Shown in pieces: positions 37,700-47,266 of a DNA stretch of 64,000 bases (position 1 is its first letter; the number at the start of each line of letters is the position of its first letter). The notes beneath the pieces are model-generated. The model ran no database searches. It had not been told where the DNA came from and was given only the letters and a program-made list of their open reading frames with translations. The position numbers and the translations under genes are program-made. The stretch is from Caballeronia choica (GTDB lineage: Bacteria; Pseudomonadota; Gammaproteobacteria; Burkholderiales; Burkholderiaceae). Location of the stretch: positions 39,386 through 103,385 of the forward strand of contig NZ_FCON02000017.1 of NCBI RefSeq assembly GCF_001544535.1, in the 5' to 3' direction.

Positions 37700-38875
37700 T
37701 CAGGCGCCGAACTCCGCCGATGCCACATGCTTCGGCGCGGTATCGCTGTCCGCGTCGTCCTGATCGTGCGCCGACGAAGCGCCCGCCTTCGGCGCCGTGA
37801 TCGCCTTCGCGCCATCGAGCGTCGCGTGGACGCGCTGCTTGTTCGAGTCGGTCGATGCCAGAACCTGCTTCGGTGCCGTTTGCGCCGGCGCTTGCGGCGT
37901 GGTGGTCGGCACATTGCGGCCGCGCGCGACGTCACGCAGACGCGTGCGTTCCGCCAGCACCTTGGCGCCGTAGCCACCGTCGTCCTGCGTCGACGAACCG
38001 ACGTAATACCGCAGGCCGCCCGCCACTGAGCCACCGCGCGCGATGCAATCCTTCAGCACGAGCGCGCCCACCTTGATGTTCGCGAGCGGATCGAGCGCCG
38101 CGTGCGAGCCGCCGAAGTACTCGAACTTGTCGGAATGAACCTTCGACATCACCTGCATCAGCCCTTGCGCGCCGACACCGCTTTCCGCATACGGATTGAA
38201 CCCGGATTCGATCGCCATCACGGACAGCAGGAGCAGCGGATCGAGACCGACCTCGCGGCCCGTATCGAATGCCGCCCGCACGAGTTCGCTGACCGGCTCC
38301 TGCGCCACGCGATAACGCCGCGCGAGGAAATTCGACACCAGCTTCTGCTCGCGCGTCGAGACGAGCACGCGATCGTCGCGCGCATCCGCAACCACGCGTT
38401 GCGAGGGAATCGCGCTTGCGAGACTGGCGACGGTGGCGGTCGGCAACGTGCGCGGATCGAGCCCGTTCGGGGAAACAGCGAGGCTGATGCCGCCCGTGAG
38501 CTGGTGCGTGCTGTCGTCGTCGGACGCGACGGCGCCGAGCGACGGCGGCGTATCGGCCGCCGGAGACGACGGCGCGACCTGGGCGACCGGCGCCACTTCC
38601 TGCTCGTACCGGTGATTGACCGAGAACGGCGGCAGCGGCTGGCCCGCGAGCAGCCGTGCGGGGCCCGCCTGCACGGCGGCCGAGACGATAGGCATGATCC
38701 GTGCTGCAAACGTACCGCGCCAGGAAGGCAGCAGCCAGAGTGCAAGCGCGGTCACCACAGCGGCGCAACCGACCAGACTGAATAGATAGTGACTCATGCG
38801 GGTTCCGCGACGCAGCGCGACGCGCAGTCTCTGCGCGATGCGAGTGTCGGGACGCCACGACAACCAAGCGTTCAT
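37700..38875 (-). CDS. Lytic transglycosylase (SLT family), membrane anchored
   Basis: 391-aa protein. One N-terminal membrane segment (about 28-49, SLVGCAAVVTALALWLLPSW) anchors it to the inner membrane. The SLT domain follows: GLDPLLLLSVMAIESGFNPYAESGVGAQGLMQVM, with the catalytic Glu in AIESGFNP, then LDPLANIKVGALVL and GLRYYVGS. It cleaves peptidoglycan to anhydro-muropeptides in known members. The C-terminal ~80 residues are Pro/Ala/Thr-rich and low complexity. Start chosen at MNAWLSWRPD (38875), where GGAG is well placed; earlier ATGs at 38887 or 38938 are possible. Confidence 0.9.
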   Translation of the reverse strand: MNAWLSWRPDTRIAQRLRVALRRGTRMSHYLFSLVGCAAVVTALALWLLPSWRGTFAARIMPIVSAAVQAGPARLLAGQPLPPFSVNHRYEQEVAPVAQVAPSSPAADTPPSLGAVASDDDSTHQLTGGISLAVSPNGLDPRTLPTATVASLASAIPSQRVVADARDDRVLVSTREQKLVSNFLARRYRVAQEPVSELVRAAFDTGREVGLDPLLLLSVMAIESGFNPYAESGVGAQGLMQVMSKVHSDKFEYFGGSHAALDPLANIKVGALVLKDCIARGGSVAGGLRYYVGSSTQDDGGYGAKVLAERTRLRDVARGRNVPTTTPQAPAQTAPKQVLASTDSNKQRVHATLDGAKAITAPKAGASSAHDQDDADSDTAPKHVASAEFGA

Positions 38876-39434
38876 TAGTGCTCCCATATTGCATTGATTT
38901 CCGCTGATTAATACCAATAGAACGAGCTCGGTACTCAAAAGCGCAAATCAGACACCGCTCGCCTCTTGGCAAGTCGAGAGCGGCATCGGGAAAACGGCCT
39001 GCGCCGTCTGGGAAGCCGAACCGGAACATTTAGTTTCCGGTAGCGAACGGCACGAACCGCATGCCGTGGCGCAGAAGGCTTCCACGCGAAAAACCGGCGG
39101 AGTTGAGCGCCGGCAAGGATAACCGCAGCGATGAACCAAGGCGCACATTCGGGCGCCATCGATCCGTCGCACCTCAAAAAGTTCTGAGGAAAGGTAAAAA
39201 GTTGCAAAGGCAACTTGAGTTCTTGACGGATTCTAGGCAGGGTTTAATGATCCGTCAATGCTATAGAACGCCGTTTCAATTACTTACAGTTATAATGAAC
39301 ACTGTTTAGGGTCCTGGGCGCACGCTGTCGCGGCGATTTCAATAGGAATTTGCCGAATGTCCGCAAACGTACGGACACCAACACAGGTAAAATCGACAAT
39401 CGTTTTGCGCGCAGCGCGCCCTCTCCGAACATCG
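38876..39434. other. Divergent intergenic region before ubiD
   Basis: About 560 bases. It has a small perfect hairpin AAGTTGC-AAAG-GCAACTT at 39199-39216, a -35-like TTGACG at 39223-39228 with TAATGA 16 bp on, and TATAAT at 39291-39296. No supportable gene is visible; the region 39180-39300 is AT-richer and is probably where the ubiD promoter lies. Confidence 0.5.
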
Positions 39435-41036
39435 ATGAAATACAAAGACCTGCGCGACTTCACTGCCCGCCTCGAAGGGCTCGGCGAATTACGCCGCATC
39501 AGCCAGTCCGTATCCCCCGTCCTCGAAATGACCGAACTCTCCGACCGCGTATTGCGCTCGGGCGGCCCGGCGTTGCTGTTCGAACGCCCGGCCGGGCACT
39601 CGATTCCCGTGCTCGCCAACCTGTTCGGCACGCCGCGGCGGGTGGCGCTCGGCATGGGTATCGAAACGGACGCGCAAGGCTCGAACGATTCCGGCCTGCT
39701 CAGTGATACCGCCGCGCTCGAATCGCTACGCAACGTCGGACGGCTCTTGTCCGCGCTGAAGGAACCGGAGCCGCCGAAGGGTCTGAAGGACGCGGGAAAG
39801 CTGCTGTCACTCGTGAAGGCCGTTTGGGACATGGCGCCGAAAACCGTGAGTTCGCCGCCGTGCCAGGAAATCGTGTGGGAAGGCAGGGACGTCGACCTGA
39901 CGCGCCTGCCGATCCAGACCTGCTGGCCCGGCGACGCCGGTCCGCTTGTCACGTGGGGACTGACCGTCACGCGCGGGCCGAACAAGACGCGTCAGAATCT
40001 CGGCATCTACCGGCAGCAACTGATCGGCCGCAACACGCTCATCATGCGATGGCTCGCGCATCGCGGCGGCGCGCTCGACTTTCGCGAGTTCGCGCTCGCC
40101 AATCCGGGCAAGCCGTATCCGGTGGCGGTCGTCCTCGGCGCAGACCCCGCGACGATCCTCGGCGCGGTGACGCCGGTGCCGGACACGCTCTCGGAATACC
40201 AGTTCGCGGGATTGCTGCGCGGTGGCAAGACCGAACTCGCCCGTTGCCTGACGCCGGGCGTCGACACGCTGCAAGTGCCGGCGCGCGCGGAAATCGTGCT
40301 CGAAGGCTTCATCTATCCGCACGACGGTGCGCCCCTGGTCGCGCCGGCGGGTGCGCCGCCGCGGCCGTCGAAAGGCGCGTCGGCGCGATACGAGCACGCG
40401 CTGGAAGGCCCATACGGCGATCACACGGGCTATTACAACGAACAGGAGTGGTTTCCGGTGTTCACGGTCGAGAAAATCACGATGCGCCGCGATCCGATCT
40501 ATCACTCCACCTATACCGGCAAGCCGCCCGACGAACCCGCCGTGCTCGGCGTCGCGCTGAACGAAGTGTTCGTGCCGCTGCTGCAGAAGCAGTTCGCCGA
40601 GATCACCGACTTCTACCTGCCGCCCGAAGGATGCAGCTACCGGATGGCGATCGTGCAGATCAGGAAGAGCTATCCGGGTCACGCGAAGCGCGTGATGTTC
40701 GGCGTCTGGAGTTTCCTGCGCCAGTTCATGTATACGAAGTTCATCGTCGTGGTCGACGAGGATGTGAATATCCGCGACTGGAAAGAAGTGATCTGGGCGA
40801 TCACGACGCGTATCGATCCGTCGCGCGATACGGTGCTCGTCGACAATACGCCGATCGACTATCTCGATTTCGCGTCGCCGGTGGCGGGGCTCGGCTCGAA
40901 GATGGGGCTTGACGCCACCAACAAGTGGCCCGGCGAAACGGATCGCGAATGGGGCCGCCCGATCGTGATGGACGACGCGGTGAAACGTCGCGTCGATACG
41001 CTGTGGGACGAAATCGGACTGGGGACGCGGACATGA
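39435..41036 (+). CDS. ubiD: 4-hydroxy-3-polyprenylbenzoate decarboxylase
   Basis: 533-aa prenyl-FMN-dependent decarboxylase of ubiquinone synthesis. N-terminal [19 protein letters not shown], central [28 protein letters not shown], the substrate/cofactor segment [22 protein letters not shown] with catalytic Glu residues, and C-terminal [22 protein letters not shown]. Length typical. Its stop overlaps the start of the asparaginase gene (ATGA). Confidence 0.96.
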   Translation: MKYKDLRDFTARLEGLGELRRISQSVSPVLEMTELSDRVLRSGGPALLFERPAGHSIPVLANLFGTPRRVALGMGIETDAQGSNDSGLLSDTAALESLRNVGRLLSALKEPEPPKGLKDAGKLLSLVKAVWDMAPKTVSSPPCQEIVWEGRDVDLTRLPIQTCWPGDAGPLVTWGLTVTRGPNKTRQNLGIYRQQLIGRNTLIMRWLAHRGGALDFREFALANPGKPYPVAVVLGADPATILGAVTPVPDTLSEYQFAGLLRGGKTELARCLTPGVDTLQVPARAEIVLEGFIYPHDGAPLVAPAGAPPRPSKGASARYEHALEGPYGDHTGYYNEQEWFPVFTVEKITMRRDPIYHSTYTGKPPDEPAVLGVALNEVFVPLLQKQFAEITDFYLPPEGCSYRMAIVQIRKSYPGHAKRVMFGVWSFLRQFMYTKFIVVVDEDVNIRDWKEVIWAITTRIDPSRDTVLVDNTPIDYLDFASPVAGLGSKMGLDATNKWPGETDREWGRPIVMDDAVKRRVDTLWDEIGLGTRT

Positions 41037-42058
41037 AAGCGGTGACGGTGTATCGCGGCGAGGCAATCGAGAACACGCACGAGGCGCACGTCGCGGTGGT
41101 CGATCACGAAGGCCGCCTGCTTTATTCGTTCGGCGATCCCTATCGGATGACGCTCGCGCGCTCGGCGGCGAAGCCAGCGCAAGCGCTCGCGGTGCTGGAA
41201 ACGGGCGCGTTGGAGCGCTTCGGCTTCGATGACGCCGACCTCGCGCTGATGTGCGGCTCGCACAGCAGCGAGGAGCGGCACATCGAGCGCGCGCGGGCGA
41301 TGCTCGCAAAGGCGCACGCCACCGAAGCCGACATGCGCTGCGGCGGCCATCCGCCGATCTCGGAAGCCGTCTACAAGAACTGGATCAGGCGCGGGTTTTC
41401 GCCGAGCCCCGCGTGCAGCAACTGCTCCGGCAAGCATGCGGGCATGCTCGCGGGCGCGCAGGCGATCGGCGCGGCGCTCGCCGACTATCATCTGCCCGAG
41501 CATCCGCTGCAGGTGCGCGTGAAGCACACGGTGGCGCACGTGCTCGACCTGCCGGACGACGAAGTGCAATGGGCCATCGACGGCTGCAATCTGCCGACGC
41601 CCGCCTTCCCGCTCGACCGGCTCGCGCGTCTCTTTGTGAAGCTTGCCGCCGCCAAGGCGGACACAGCAGCGGACACCGCGCCGCTCGCGCGCATCTATCG
41701 CGCGATGACGACTTATCCGGAACTGGTCGCGGGCGAAGGACGGTTCTGCACGCTGCTGATGCAGGCGTTTGACGGCGCGCTGGTCGGCAAGGTCGGCGCC
41801 GATGCGAGCTACGCGATCGGCGTGAGGCAACGCGAAGGCAAAGACAAAGGCGAAGGCGCGCTCGGCATCGCGGTGAAGGTGGAAGACGGCAACGCTACCG
41901 CGTTGTATGCGATCGTCGCCGAATTGCTGGAACAACTTGGCATCGGCACCCCGGATCAACGCCGACGCCTCGACGCGTTCCGCCATCCGCCGATGCGCAA
42001 CACGATGGGCATCGATATCGGACGCCTCGATGTATCGCTGAAACTGGAACGCCATTAA
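41033..42058 (+). CDS. L-asparaginase, class 3 (Rhizobium ReAV-like)
   Basis: 341-aa enzyme unlike E. coli AnsA/B. It has the beta-lactamase-like tandem of RSAAKPAQ (Ser44-x-x-Lys47) and [11 protein letters not shown] (Ser76), and the zinc-type motif [12 protein letters not shown] (Cys131, Lys134) with Cys185 in [12 protein letters not shown]. These positions parallel, with a constant four-residue offset, the Ser48/Lys51/Ser80/Cys135/Lys138/Cys189 of R. etli ReAV as I recall them. Expected reaction: asparagine to aspartate and ammonia. It is translationally coupled to ubiD, an unrelated pathway. Confidence 0.88.
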   Translation: MKAVTVYRGEAIENTHEAHVAVVDHEGRLLYSFGDPYRMTLARSAAKPAQALAVLETGALERFGFDDADLALMCGSHSSEERHIERARAMLAKAHATEADMRCGGHPPISEAVYKNWIRRGFSPSPACSNCSGKHAGMLAGAQAIGAALADYHLPEHPLQVRVKHTVAHVLDLPDDEVQWAIDGCNLPTPAFPLDRLARLFVKLAAAKADTAADTAPLARIYRAMTTYPELVAGEGRFCTLLMQAFDGALVGKVGADASYAIGVRQREGKDKGEGALGIAVKVEDGNATALYAIVAELLEQLGIGTPDQRRRLDAFRHPPMRNTMGIDIGRLDVSLKLERH

Positions 42059-42077
42059 TAGAAAGGAATCACCCGCG

Positions 42078-42754
42078 ATGCATCCGTGGTCGTTGTTGTC
42101 GGATGGATTTTTTCTGTCGCTGTCGCTGTGTCTCGATATCGGAATCGCCAACGTCGCGATCATTTCGCTGGCGCTCTCGCACGGATTCAAACCGGGCCTC
42201 GTGCTCGGGCTCGGCACGTGCGCCGGCGACCTGTTCTATGCCGCGCTTGCTCTCGCGGGCATGTCGGCGCTGCTGCAGTTCAGCGCGGTGCGGTGGGTCG
42301 TGTGGATCGGCGGCGCGATCGTGCTGCTGTTCCTGACCTGGAAGATGGCGCGCGAGGCGCTTTATCCGGCGTCGGCGCCGCCCGTCGAGGGCACGGCGGA
42401 TCTCGCCACACCGCGCCCCAGCCACGCGAAAAGCTTCGGGCGCGGCGCCTTGCTCGCGGTGTCGTCGCCCAGCGCGATTCTCTGGTTCGCGGCCGTCGGC
42501 GGTGCGCTGATCGCGAAAGCCGGCGCGACAAGCCCGGTCAGCGCATCGGTGTTTCTCACCGGCTTTTTCTTCGGCGGACTCGGCTGGACGCTTTTCATCT
42601 GCACACTCGCGAGCCACGGACGCACGGACGCAAACGCGCGGGCACGACGCTCCTGCGCGCGTGCCATGTGATGTCGGCCGTGTTGTTCGCGTACTTCTCG
42701 TACAGCGTGATCGTGAACGGCTACCGCGATCTGATCGTGAACGCGGCTTCCTGA
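42078..42754 (+). pseudogene. LysE-family exporter broken by an 8-bp tandem duplication
   Basis: The frame from ATG 42078 reads a LysE/RhtB-type exporter (SLSLCLDIGIANVAIISLALSHGFKPG, SSPSAILWFAAVGGALIAK, FFFGGLGWTLFICTLASHGR). It then derails and stops at 42671. The lost last helix (RACHVMSAVLFAYFSYSVIVNGYRDLIV) continues in another frame to 42754. The break is a perfect duplication of CACGGACG (42615-42622, 42623-42630). Removing one copy restores a single ~222-codon frame through SHGRKRAGTTLLRACHVM. Family exports amino acids. As it stands, the protein loses its final transmembrane helix and is probably inactive. Confidence 0.88.
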
Positions 42755-42774
42755 TCTCCCCTGCAGCGCGTGCC

Positions 42775-43740
42775 CTACGCGATGAATTGCGCGAAACGCG
42801 CGAGATCGACGTTGCCGCCGCTCACCAGCACCCCAACGCGCTTGCCTTCCACCGGCAGCAGCTTGTTGAGCACGGCTGCGGCCGCGAGGCACCCGGTCGG
42901 CTCGACGACCATCTTCATGCGCTGCGCAAAAAACCGCATCGTCTCGATGAGCTGGGCATCGCTGACGGTCACGATCTGCTCGACATGCCGCTGGATGATC
43001 GGAAAGTTGTATTCGCCGACGTGCGTCGATGCGGCGCCGTCCGCGATCGTTCGCGGCACCTCGATATGCACGATCTCGCCGCGCGCGAGCGACTGCTGCG
43101 CATCATTGCCGGCTTCGGGCTCGACGCCGATCACCTTGCACGACGGACTCAGCGCCGCGGCCGCCAGTGCACAGCCGCCGATCAGCCCGCCGCCGCCGAG
43201 ACACACGAAAAGGTAATCGAGCGGCCCGGTTTCCTCGATCAATTCCTTCGCCGACGTCCCTTGCCCCGCGATCACGTGCGGATGGTCGTACGGTGGGATC
43301 AGCGTCATGCCGCGCTCCTCAGCAAGTTTGCGGCCGAGTTCCTCGCGATTCTGCGTGTAGCGGTCGTAGGTGATTACTTCGCCGCCATAACCGCGCGTCG
43401 CTTCGATTTTCGCGGCGGGCGCATCTTCCGGCATGACGATCGTCGCGTGGATGCCGGCAAGCTTCGCCGACAGCGCGATCGCCTGCGCATGATTGCCCGA
43501 TGAGTACGTGAGCACGCCGGCGGCGCGCTGGCGGTCGTCGAAATGCGAGATCGCGTTGTACGCGCCGCGGAACTTGAAGGCGCCCATCCGCTGGAAATTC
43601 TCGCATTTGAAGAAGAGCGAGGCGCCGGCGCGTTCGTCGGCGGTGCGCGAAGTCAGGACGGGCGTGCGGTGCGCGGCGCCGGCGATGCGCTGGGCGGCAT
43701 CGGCGACGTCGGCGTAGGTCGGGGCGGAGAGAGTAGGCAT
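42775..43740 (-). CDS. PLP-dependent threonine/serine dehydratase family enzyme
   Basis: 321-aa fold-type II PLP enzyme. PLP lysine in MGAFKFRGAYNAI, the SSGNHAQAIALSAKLAG loop, the phosphate-binding GGGGLIGG and a C-terminal VSGGNVDL. It lacks the C-terminal ACT-type regulatory domain of biosynthetic IlvA, so it is more like catabolic serine/threonine dehydratases, serine racemase or hydroxyaspartate ammonia-lyase. Exact substrate unknown. Start placed at MPTLSAPTYADV (43740); no clear ribosome-binding site. Confidence 0.88.
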   Translation of the reverse strand: MPTLSAPTYADVADAAQRIAGAAHRTPVLTSRTADERAGASLFFKCENFQRMGAFKFRGAYNAISHFDDRQRAAGVLTYSSGNHAQAIALSAKLAGIHATIVMPEDAPAAKIEATRGYGGEVITYDRYTQNREELGRKLAEERGMTLIPPYDHPHVIAGQGTSAKELIEETGPLDYLFVCLGGGGLIGGCALAAAALSPSCKVIGVEPEAGNDAQQSLARGEIVHIEVPRTIADGAASTHVGEYNFPIIQRHVEQIVTVSDAQLIETMRFFAQRMKMVVEPTGCLAAAAVLNKLLPVEGKRVGVLVSGGNVDLARFAQFIA

Positions 43741-43890
43741 CGTTAGGGAACGGCGAGCTTGGGGAGCCGTCATTGTCCCAGCTTCATCGCGGATCTGCCT
43801 GGCGCAATGCGGCACGCAAATGGAAAGCGGCGTAACGCGGCATCATGCCGGCGTTACGCCGCTCGATCGATACGACTATCTGGCTTGCGC

Positions 43891-44196
43891 TTAATGCCAA
43901 TGCCTATAACCGTGGCCGTAGTAACCACGACCGTAGTAGCCGTGGCCACCATAGTAGCCACGATAGTAAGGACGGCCGTAGTAGCCGCCGACCACAACAG
44001 CCGGCGGCGCATAAACCACCGGCGGCGCATAAACGACAGGAGGCGGCGGCGCGACATAAACAGGCGCGGGCGGTGCGGCATACACCGGATAGGCCGGCAC
44101 TCCAATGCCGATGCCCACGGAAACATGCGCCTGTGCGGCACTCGCGACCCCGACTCCGAGCGCTGCGACAACCATCAACGGGACGATCTTTTTCAC
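43891..44196 (-). CDS. Exported Pro/Tyr/Gly-rich protein (PXPV-repeat type)
   Basis: 101-aa secreted protein. Start at GTG 44196, after GAGGAG with 8-nt spacing, giving a signal peptide VKKIVPLMVVAALGVGVASAAQA. The mature part has PAPVYVAPPPPVVYAPPVVYAPP repeats, like the PXPV repeat family of Burkholderia, then a YYGRPYYRGYYGGHGYYG tail of Gly/Tyr/His repeats. Likely an envelope structural or surface protein; function unknown. Confidence 0.8.
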   Translation of the reverse strand: MKKIVPLMVVAALGVGVASAAQAHVSVGIGIGVPAYPVYAAPPAPVYVAPPPPVVYAPPVVYAPPAVVVGGYYGRPYYRGYYGGHGYYGRGYYGHGYRHWH

Positions 44197-44456
44197 TTTC
44201 TCTTCTCCTCGCCGCTCTTCAGTGCACGCGACTGAAACTTTGCGACGGTATGGATTCAATTTAGCGAAAAAGCGTCGGGACAGTTGCGTCCATTTGTAGC
44301 AAATTGCAATTCGTCTTACAGGTGCCGGTGGCCGTAATAATCGGCTGCGCCGGCTACAACCGCGCCACTGGCCGAGTTGACGATCGGCTGACAGGCTAAG
44401 CGATTACCCTGATGCGTCGGTACCGATCCTGTCGGTAATTTTTATTTACAAATCAG
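44197..44456. other. Intergenic region between two minus-strand genes
   Basis: About 260 bases without a supportable gene. A 7-bp hairpin (TACCGAT-CCT-GTCGGTA, one G-T pair) lies at 44421-44437 before an A/T-rich run. The stretch contains the promoter for the PXPV-type gene, not resolvable by eye. Confidence 0.45.
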
Positions 44457-44495
44457 TTTAAAAAAGCCCCGCGGAACGGAGTTCGGCGGGGCTTT
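44457..44495 (-). terminator. Terminator after the 53-aa gene
   Basis: 10-bp stem AAAGCCCCGC / GCGGGGCTTT with an extra GAAC/GTTC pair in the loop; the minus strand ends in a T run. Confidence 0.85.
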
Positions 44496-44555
44496 CGGCC
44501 GGTGAACCGGCCGGCGTGCAGCGCAATGGCTGCATTGAATTCGAAACTTGCTGTC

Positions 44556-44717
44556 TCAAGCCACTTTGACGTAGGCGAATTCACGACTCACGTTCGGCGG
44601 CACATAGGCGGCGCCGATCACGACGCGCGGAGTTAGCCGCTTCTTCTGGTCCCACCAGCGACGCCGCTGCGACTGGCTAAGGAACCGCAGATGTTTTCGG
44701 TAAGAAAAAATGCTCAT
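44556..44717 (-). CDS. Small basic hypothetical protein
   Basis: 53-aa protein with a perfect ribosome-binding site (GGAGG, 5 nt from ATG 44717) and its own terminator, so it looks like a real small gene. It is rich in Arg/Lys/Trp (FLSQSQRRRWWDQKKRL) and ends SREFAYVKVA. Not recognised; no signal peptide. Divergent from the DUF2520 gene. Confidence 0.7.
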   Translation of the reverse strand: MSIFSYRKHLRFLSQSQRRRWWDQKKRLTPRVVIGAAYVPPNVSREFAYVKVA

Positions 44718-44915
44718 GGCGACCTCCGAACGTAGCGAATGACAACCAAGGAAAGACAGCAACCAATGACGACTGCAAAACCGGATTCGTTGTAATTCGT
44801 GTGCCGGCCGAAGTGCTGCGAGCCGCGTGGCGAGCGATCCTCGGGTTGCGCGATACTTTCGATCTGGCGCCTTGCGGCGCCCATCTTGCCCTTTCATCAG
44901 ACAGGAGCACAAAAC

Positions 44916-45860
44916 ATGCCATATTCAGCGACGCCGCGTCTCGGATTCGTCGGCGCCGGACGGCTCGCACGCTGTGTCGCGCGTGCCTGGTCGCGCGCAG
45001 GCTATCCCGTCGCCGCCATCGCGAGCCGCTCACCCGGCCCCGCACGCGAACTCGCGGGTCAACTGCCGGGCTGCCGCGTCGTCGATGATCCGCAACAGGT
45101 CGCGGCGTGCTCCGATATCGTCTTTTTGACAGTTCCTGATGACAAAATCGGTGCGGCGGCGAACGCTCTGCAAATCGATCTTTCGAAGAGCGGCGCGCGC
45201 GCCGTCGTCCACTGCAGCGGCGCGACGCCCGTCGATGTTCTCGCGCCGGTGCGCGCCCAAGGCGGCGACATCGGCGGCTTTCACCCGCTCTATCTTTTTG
45301 GCGGTGTCGACGGCGATCTGGCGCGCATCCAGGGCTGCTCGGTGACCATCGAAGCCGCCGGACCGCTGTCGGAAACGCTGACTGCGCTTGCCCGCGCGCT
45401 CGGCTGCCACCCGCTTTCGATCCCGCCCGGCGGCCGCATGCTGTACCACGCCGCTGCTCACTATGCTGCCAGTTTTGCGCTCGCCGCGCTTTCCGAGACC
45501 GTCTCGCTTTGGCAACAGCTAGGGTTTTCCGAGGACGACGCCCTGCGCGCCGTGCTGCCGATGCTCGCCGGAACCATCGAAACGGCGCGCGAGAAAGGCC
45601 TCGCTGGCGCGCTTGCCGGACCGGTGTCGCGGGGCGACGCGGGGATCGTCGAGAAGCAGTTGACCCTGCTCGACAGCCTGGGCGGCGACCACGCGACGCT
45701 CTACGCGCTGATGACCCGGCGCGCAATCGGACTCGCGCGGCGCCGTCCGGTGCCGCCATCGGCGAGCGCGCTCGCAGCGATGGAACGGTCGATCGAAAAC
45801 GTGCTGGGCGCGCGTGACGGATCGGGTATTCCAGGCCCCGGCCAGCAAGGCGGCGAATGA
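44916..45860 (+). CDS. Rossmann-like and DUF2520 domain protein
   Basis: 314-aa soluble protein. The N-terminal NAD(P)-binding fold has GFVGAGRLARCVARAWSRAGY (GxGxxG type) and IVFLTVPDDKIG; the C-terminal helical domain has GFHPLYLFGG and RMLYHAAAHYAASF, as in DUF2520 proteins related to pyrroline-carboxylate or ketopantoate reductases. AGGAG lies 9 nt before ATG 44916. Substrate is unknown. Confidence 0.87.
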   Translation: MPYSATPRLGFVGAGRLARCVARAWSRAGYPVAAIASRSPGPARELAGQLPGCRVVDDPQQVAACSDIVFLTVPDDKIGAAANALQIDLSKSGARAVVHCSGATPVDVLAPVRAQGGDIGGFHPLYLFGGVDGDLARIQGCSVTIEAAGPLSETLTALARALGCHPLSIPPGGRMLYHAAAHYAASFALAALSETVSLWQQLGFSEDDALRAVLPMLAGTIETAREKGLAGALAGPVSRGDAGIVEKQLTLLDSLGGDHATLYALMTRRAIGLARRRPVPPSASALAAMERSIENVLGARDGSGIPGPGQQGGE

Positions 45861-46019
45861 CGCTTTCAATCCGTTAGACAACACGCGCAAGCGCCGCTGA
45901 AGCCATGATAAGGTGACGACCGGCGCCCCACCGAGCATGAACGGTGGGCGGGGACCAAGCCGCCGCGCACCACAAAAGCCGCGACGCTCGGGCGGGCATT
46001 CCAGCAAAGAGAACGAACA

Positions 46020-46340
46020 ATGATCAAGGTCAGCTTCCTGTATCCGTATCGCGAGAACGGCCGTTTTGACGTCGACTATTACTGCGACCAGCACATGCCG
46101 TTCGCGGCCGCGCGTCTGGGCGAGGCGGTGAAAGGCTGGTCCGTCGATGCGGGTATTGCCAGCGTGGCGCCCGGTTCGCCGCCGCCGTATGTCGCCGTGG
46201 GGCATGTGCTGTTCGAGTCGGTCGAGGCGTTCCAGAAGGCGCTCGCGCCCGTCGCCCGGGAACTGCAGGGCGACCTCGTCAACTATTCCGACGGCCCGGC
46301 ACCCACGATACAGATCAGCGAAATCCGCGTGAGTCGTTGA
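46020..46340 (+). CDS. EthD family protein
   Basis: 106-aa dimeric alpha/beta-barrel-type protein. MIKVSFLYPYRENGRFDVDYYCDQHMPFAAARLG and FESVEAFQKALAPVARELQGDLVNYSDGPAPTIQISEI are the EthD pattern. EthD is needed for ethyl tert-butyl ether degradation in Rhodococcus, but most homologs have no known role. Standalone gene. Confidence 0.88.
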   Translation: MIKVSFLYPYRENGRFDVDYYCDQHMPFAAARLGEAVKGWSVDAGIASVAPGSPPPYVAVGHVLFESVEAFQKALAPVARELQGDLVNYSDGPAPTIQISEIRVSR

Positions 46341-46426
46341 GGCGGCCTTCCGTCGTTTGATCCAGAACCGTTTCCAGTGACCCAACGCAGCCCGCACGCT
46401 GCGCAAGCATAAAAAAAGGACCCGAG

Positions 46427-46987
46427 ATGTTCGGCGATATCGCCCGTTTTCTGCTCAATACCGTTTTCACGCTGTTCGGCGCGGCGCTGCTCCTGCGCGC
46501 GTGGATGCAGGTCGTCCGCATGCCGCCCTACAACCCGGTGTCCAACGCCGTGATGCAGGCCACCAACTGGATCGTGCTGCCATTGCGCAAGATCTTGCCG
46601 GGCGGCAAGGTCGACTGGGCGAGCATCCTGGCGACGTTCATCGCGTCGGTCGTGTATGTGGTGCTGATGGTGGTGCTGGCAGGCGTCGATCCGATGCTCA
46701 TGCTGCCGATGCTGCTGCTCGTCGCCGTGCTGACCGTCGTCAAGTGGGCGCTCAACCTGATCACCTGGATGACGATCCTGATGGCGCTGCTGTCGTGGCT
46801 CAATCCGCAATCCCCCGCGATGCCGCTTCTCTATCAGATCACCGCGCCGTTCCTCGATCCGCTGCGGCGCATCCTGCCGCGCCTCGGCGGAATCGACCTG
46901 TCGCCGGTCCTGCTGCTCGTCATCGTGCAGGTGCTGCTGATGGTCGTGACGCGGATCGCGGTTTCGATGACGCTGTTTGGCATTTGA
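46427..46987 (+). CDS. YggT family membrane protein
   Basis: 186-aa protein with two YggT repeats (LNTVFTLFGAALLLRAWMQ... and LLSWLNPQSPAMPLLYQITAPFLDPLRRILPRLGGIDLSPVLLLVIVQVLL). Four or so membrane helices. The family is linked to osmotic tolerance and cell-division gene clusters in other bacteria; function is unproven. Followed by the tRNA-Gly gene. Confidence 0.92.
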   Translation: MFGDIARFLLNTVFTLFGAALLLRAWMQVVRMPPYNPVSNAVMQATNWIVLPLRKILPGGKVDWASILATFIASVVYVVLMVVLAGVDPMLMLPMLLLVAVLTVVKWALNLITWMTILMALLSWLNPQSPAMPLLYQITAPFLDPLRRILPRLGGIDLSPVLLLVIVQVLLMVVTRIAVSMTLFGI

Positions 46988-47041
46988 CGCATCGGGACGT
47001 AGTCGAAGACACCGGCCGGCGGCGCCCGCAAGGTCCGCCAA

Positions 47042-47071
47042 TTGCGCATTCCGGTGCGTAGCGCTTACAAT
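47042..47071 (+). promoter_or_regulatory. Probable tRNA-Gly promoter
   Basis: TTGCGC (47042-47047), 18-bp spacer, TACAAT (47066-47071), ending 11 bp before the tRNA. -35 match is weak; -10 is good. Confidence 0.55.
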
Positions 47072-47082
47072 AGCCGGCTCAC

Positions 47083-47157
47083 GCGGGCGTCGTATAATGG
47101 CTATTACCGTAGCTTCCCAAGCTACAGACGTGGGTTCGATTCCCATCGCCCGCTCCA
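47083..47157 (+). tRNA. tRNA-Gly (anticodon CCC)
   Basis: 75-nt cloverleaf including encoded CCA. Acceptor GCGGGCG pairs with CGCCCGC; anticodon stem GTAGC/GCTAC closes loop TTCCCAA with anticodon CCC at 47116-47118; T arm has TTCGATT loop. Reads glycine codon GGG. Followed by its own terminator. Confidence 0.96.
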
Positions 47158-47166
47158 GACATCGAA

Positions 47167-47195
47167 CAAAAAGCCGCCTCTCGGGCGGCTTTTTG
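47167..47195 (+). terminator. Terminator after tRNA-Gly
   Basis: Stem GCCGCC/GGCGGC with A5 before and T5 after; starts 10 nt past the tRNA. Confidence 0.92.
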
Positions 47196-47266
47196 ATTTT
47201 CAGCGGCGTGGCTTTCGTCCGCTTCCGCTCCAATTCGCGTACCAGCGCAAGTAACCGCCTCCAGCG

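Noticed and set aside
47083-47157. tRNA-Gly as an integration site for a mobile island
   Set aside because: No integrase and no direct repeat of the tRNA 3' end was seen nearby; flanks are ordinary housekeeping genes.
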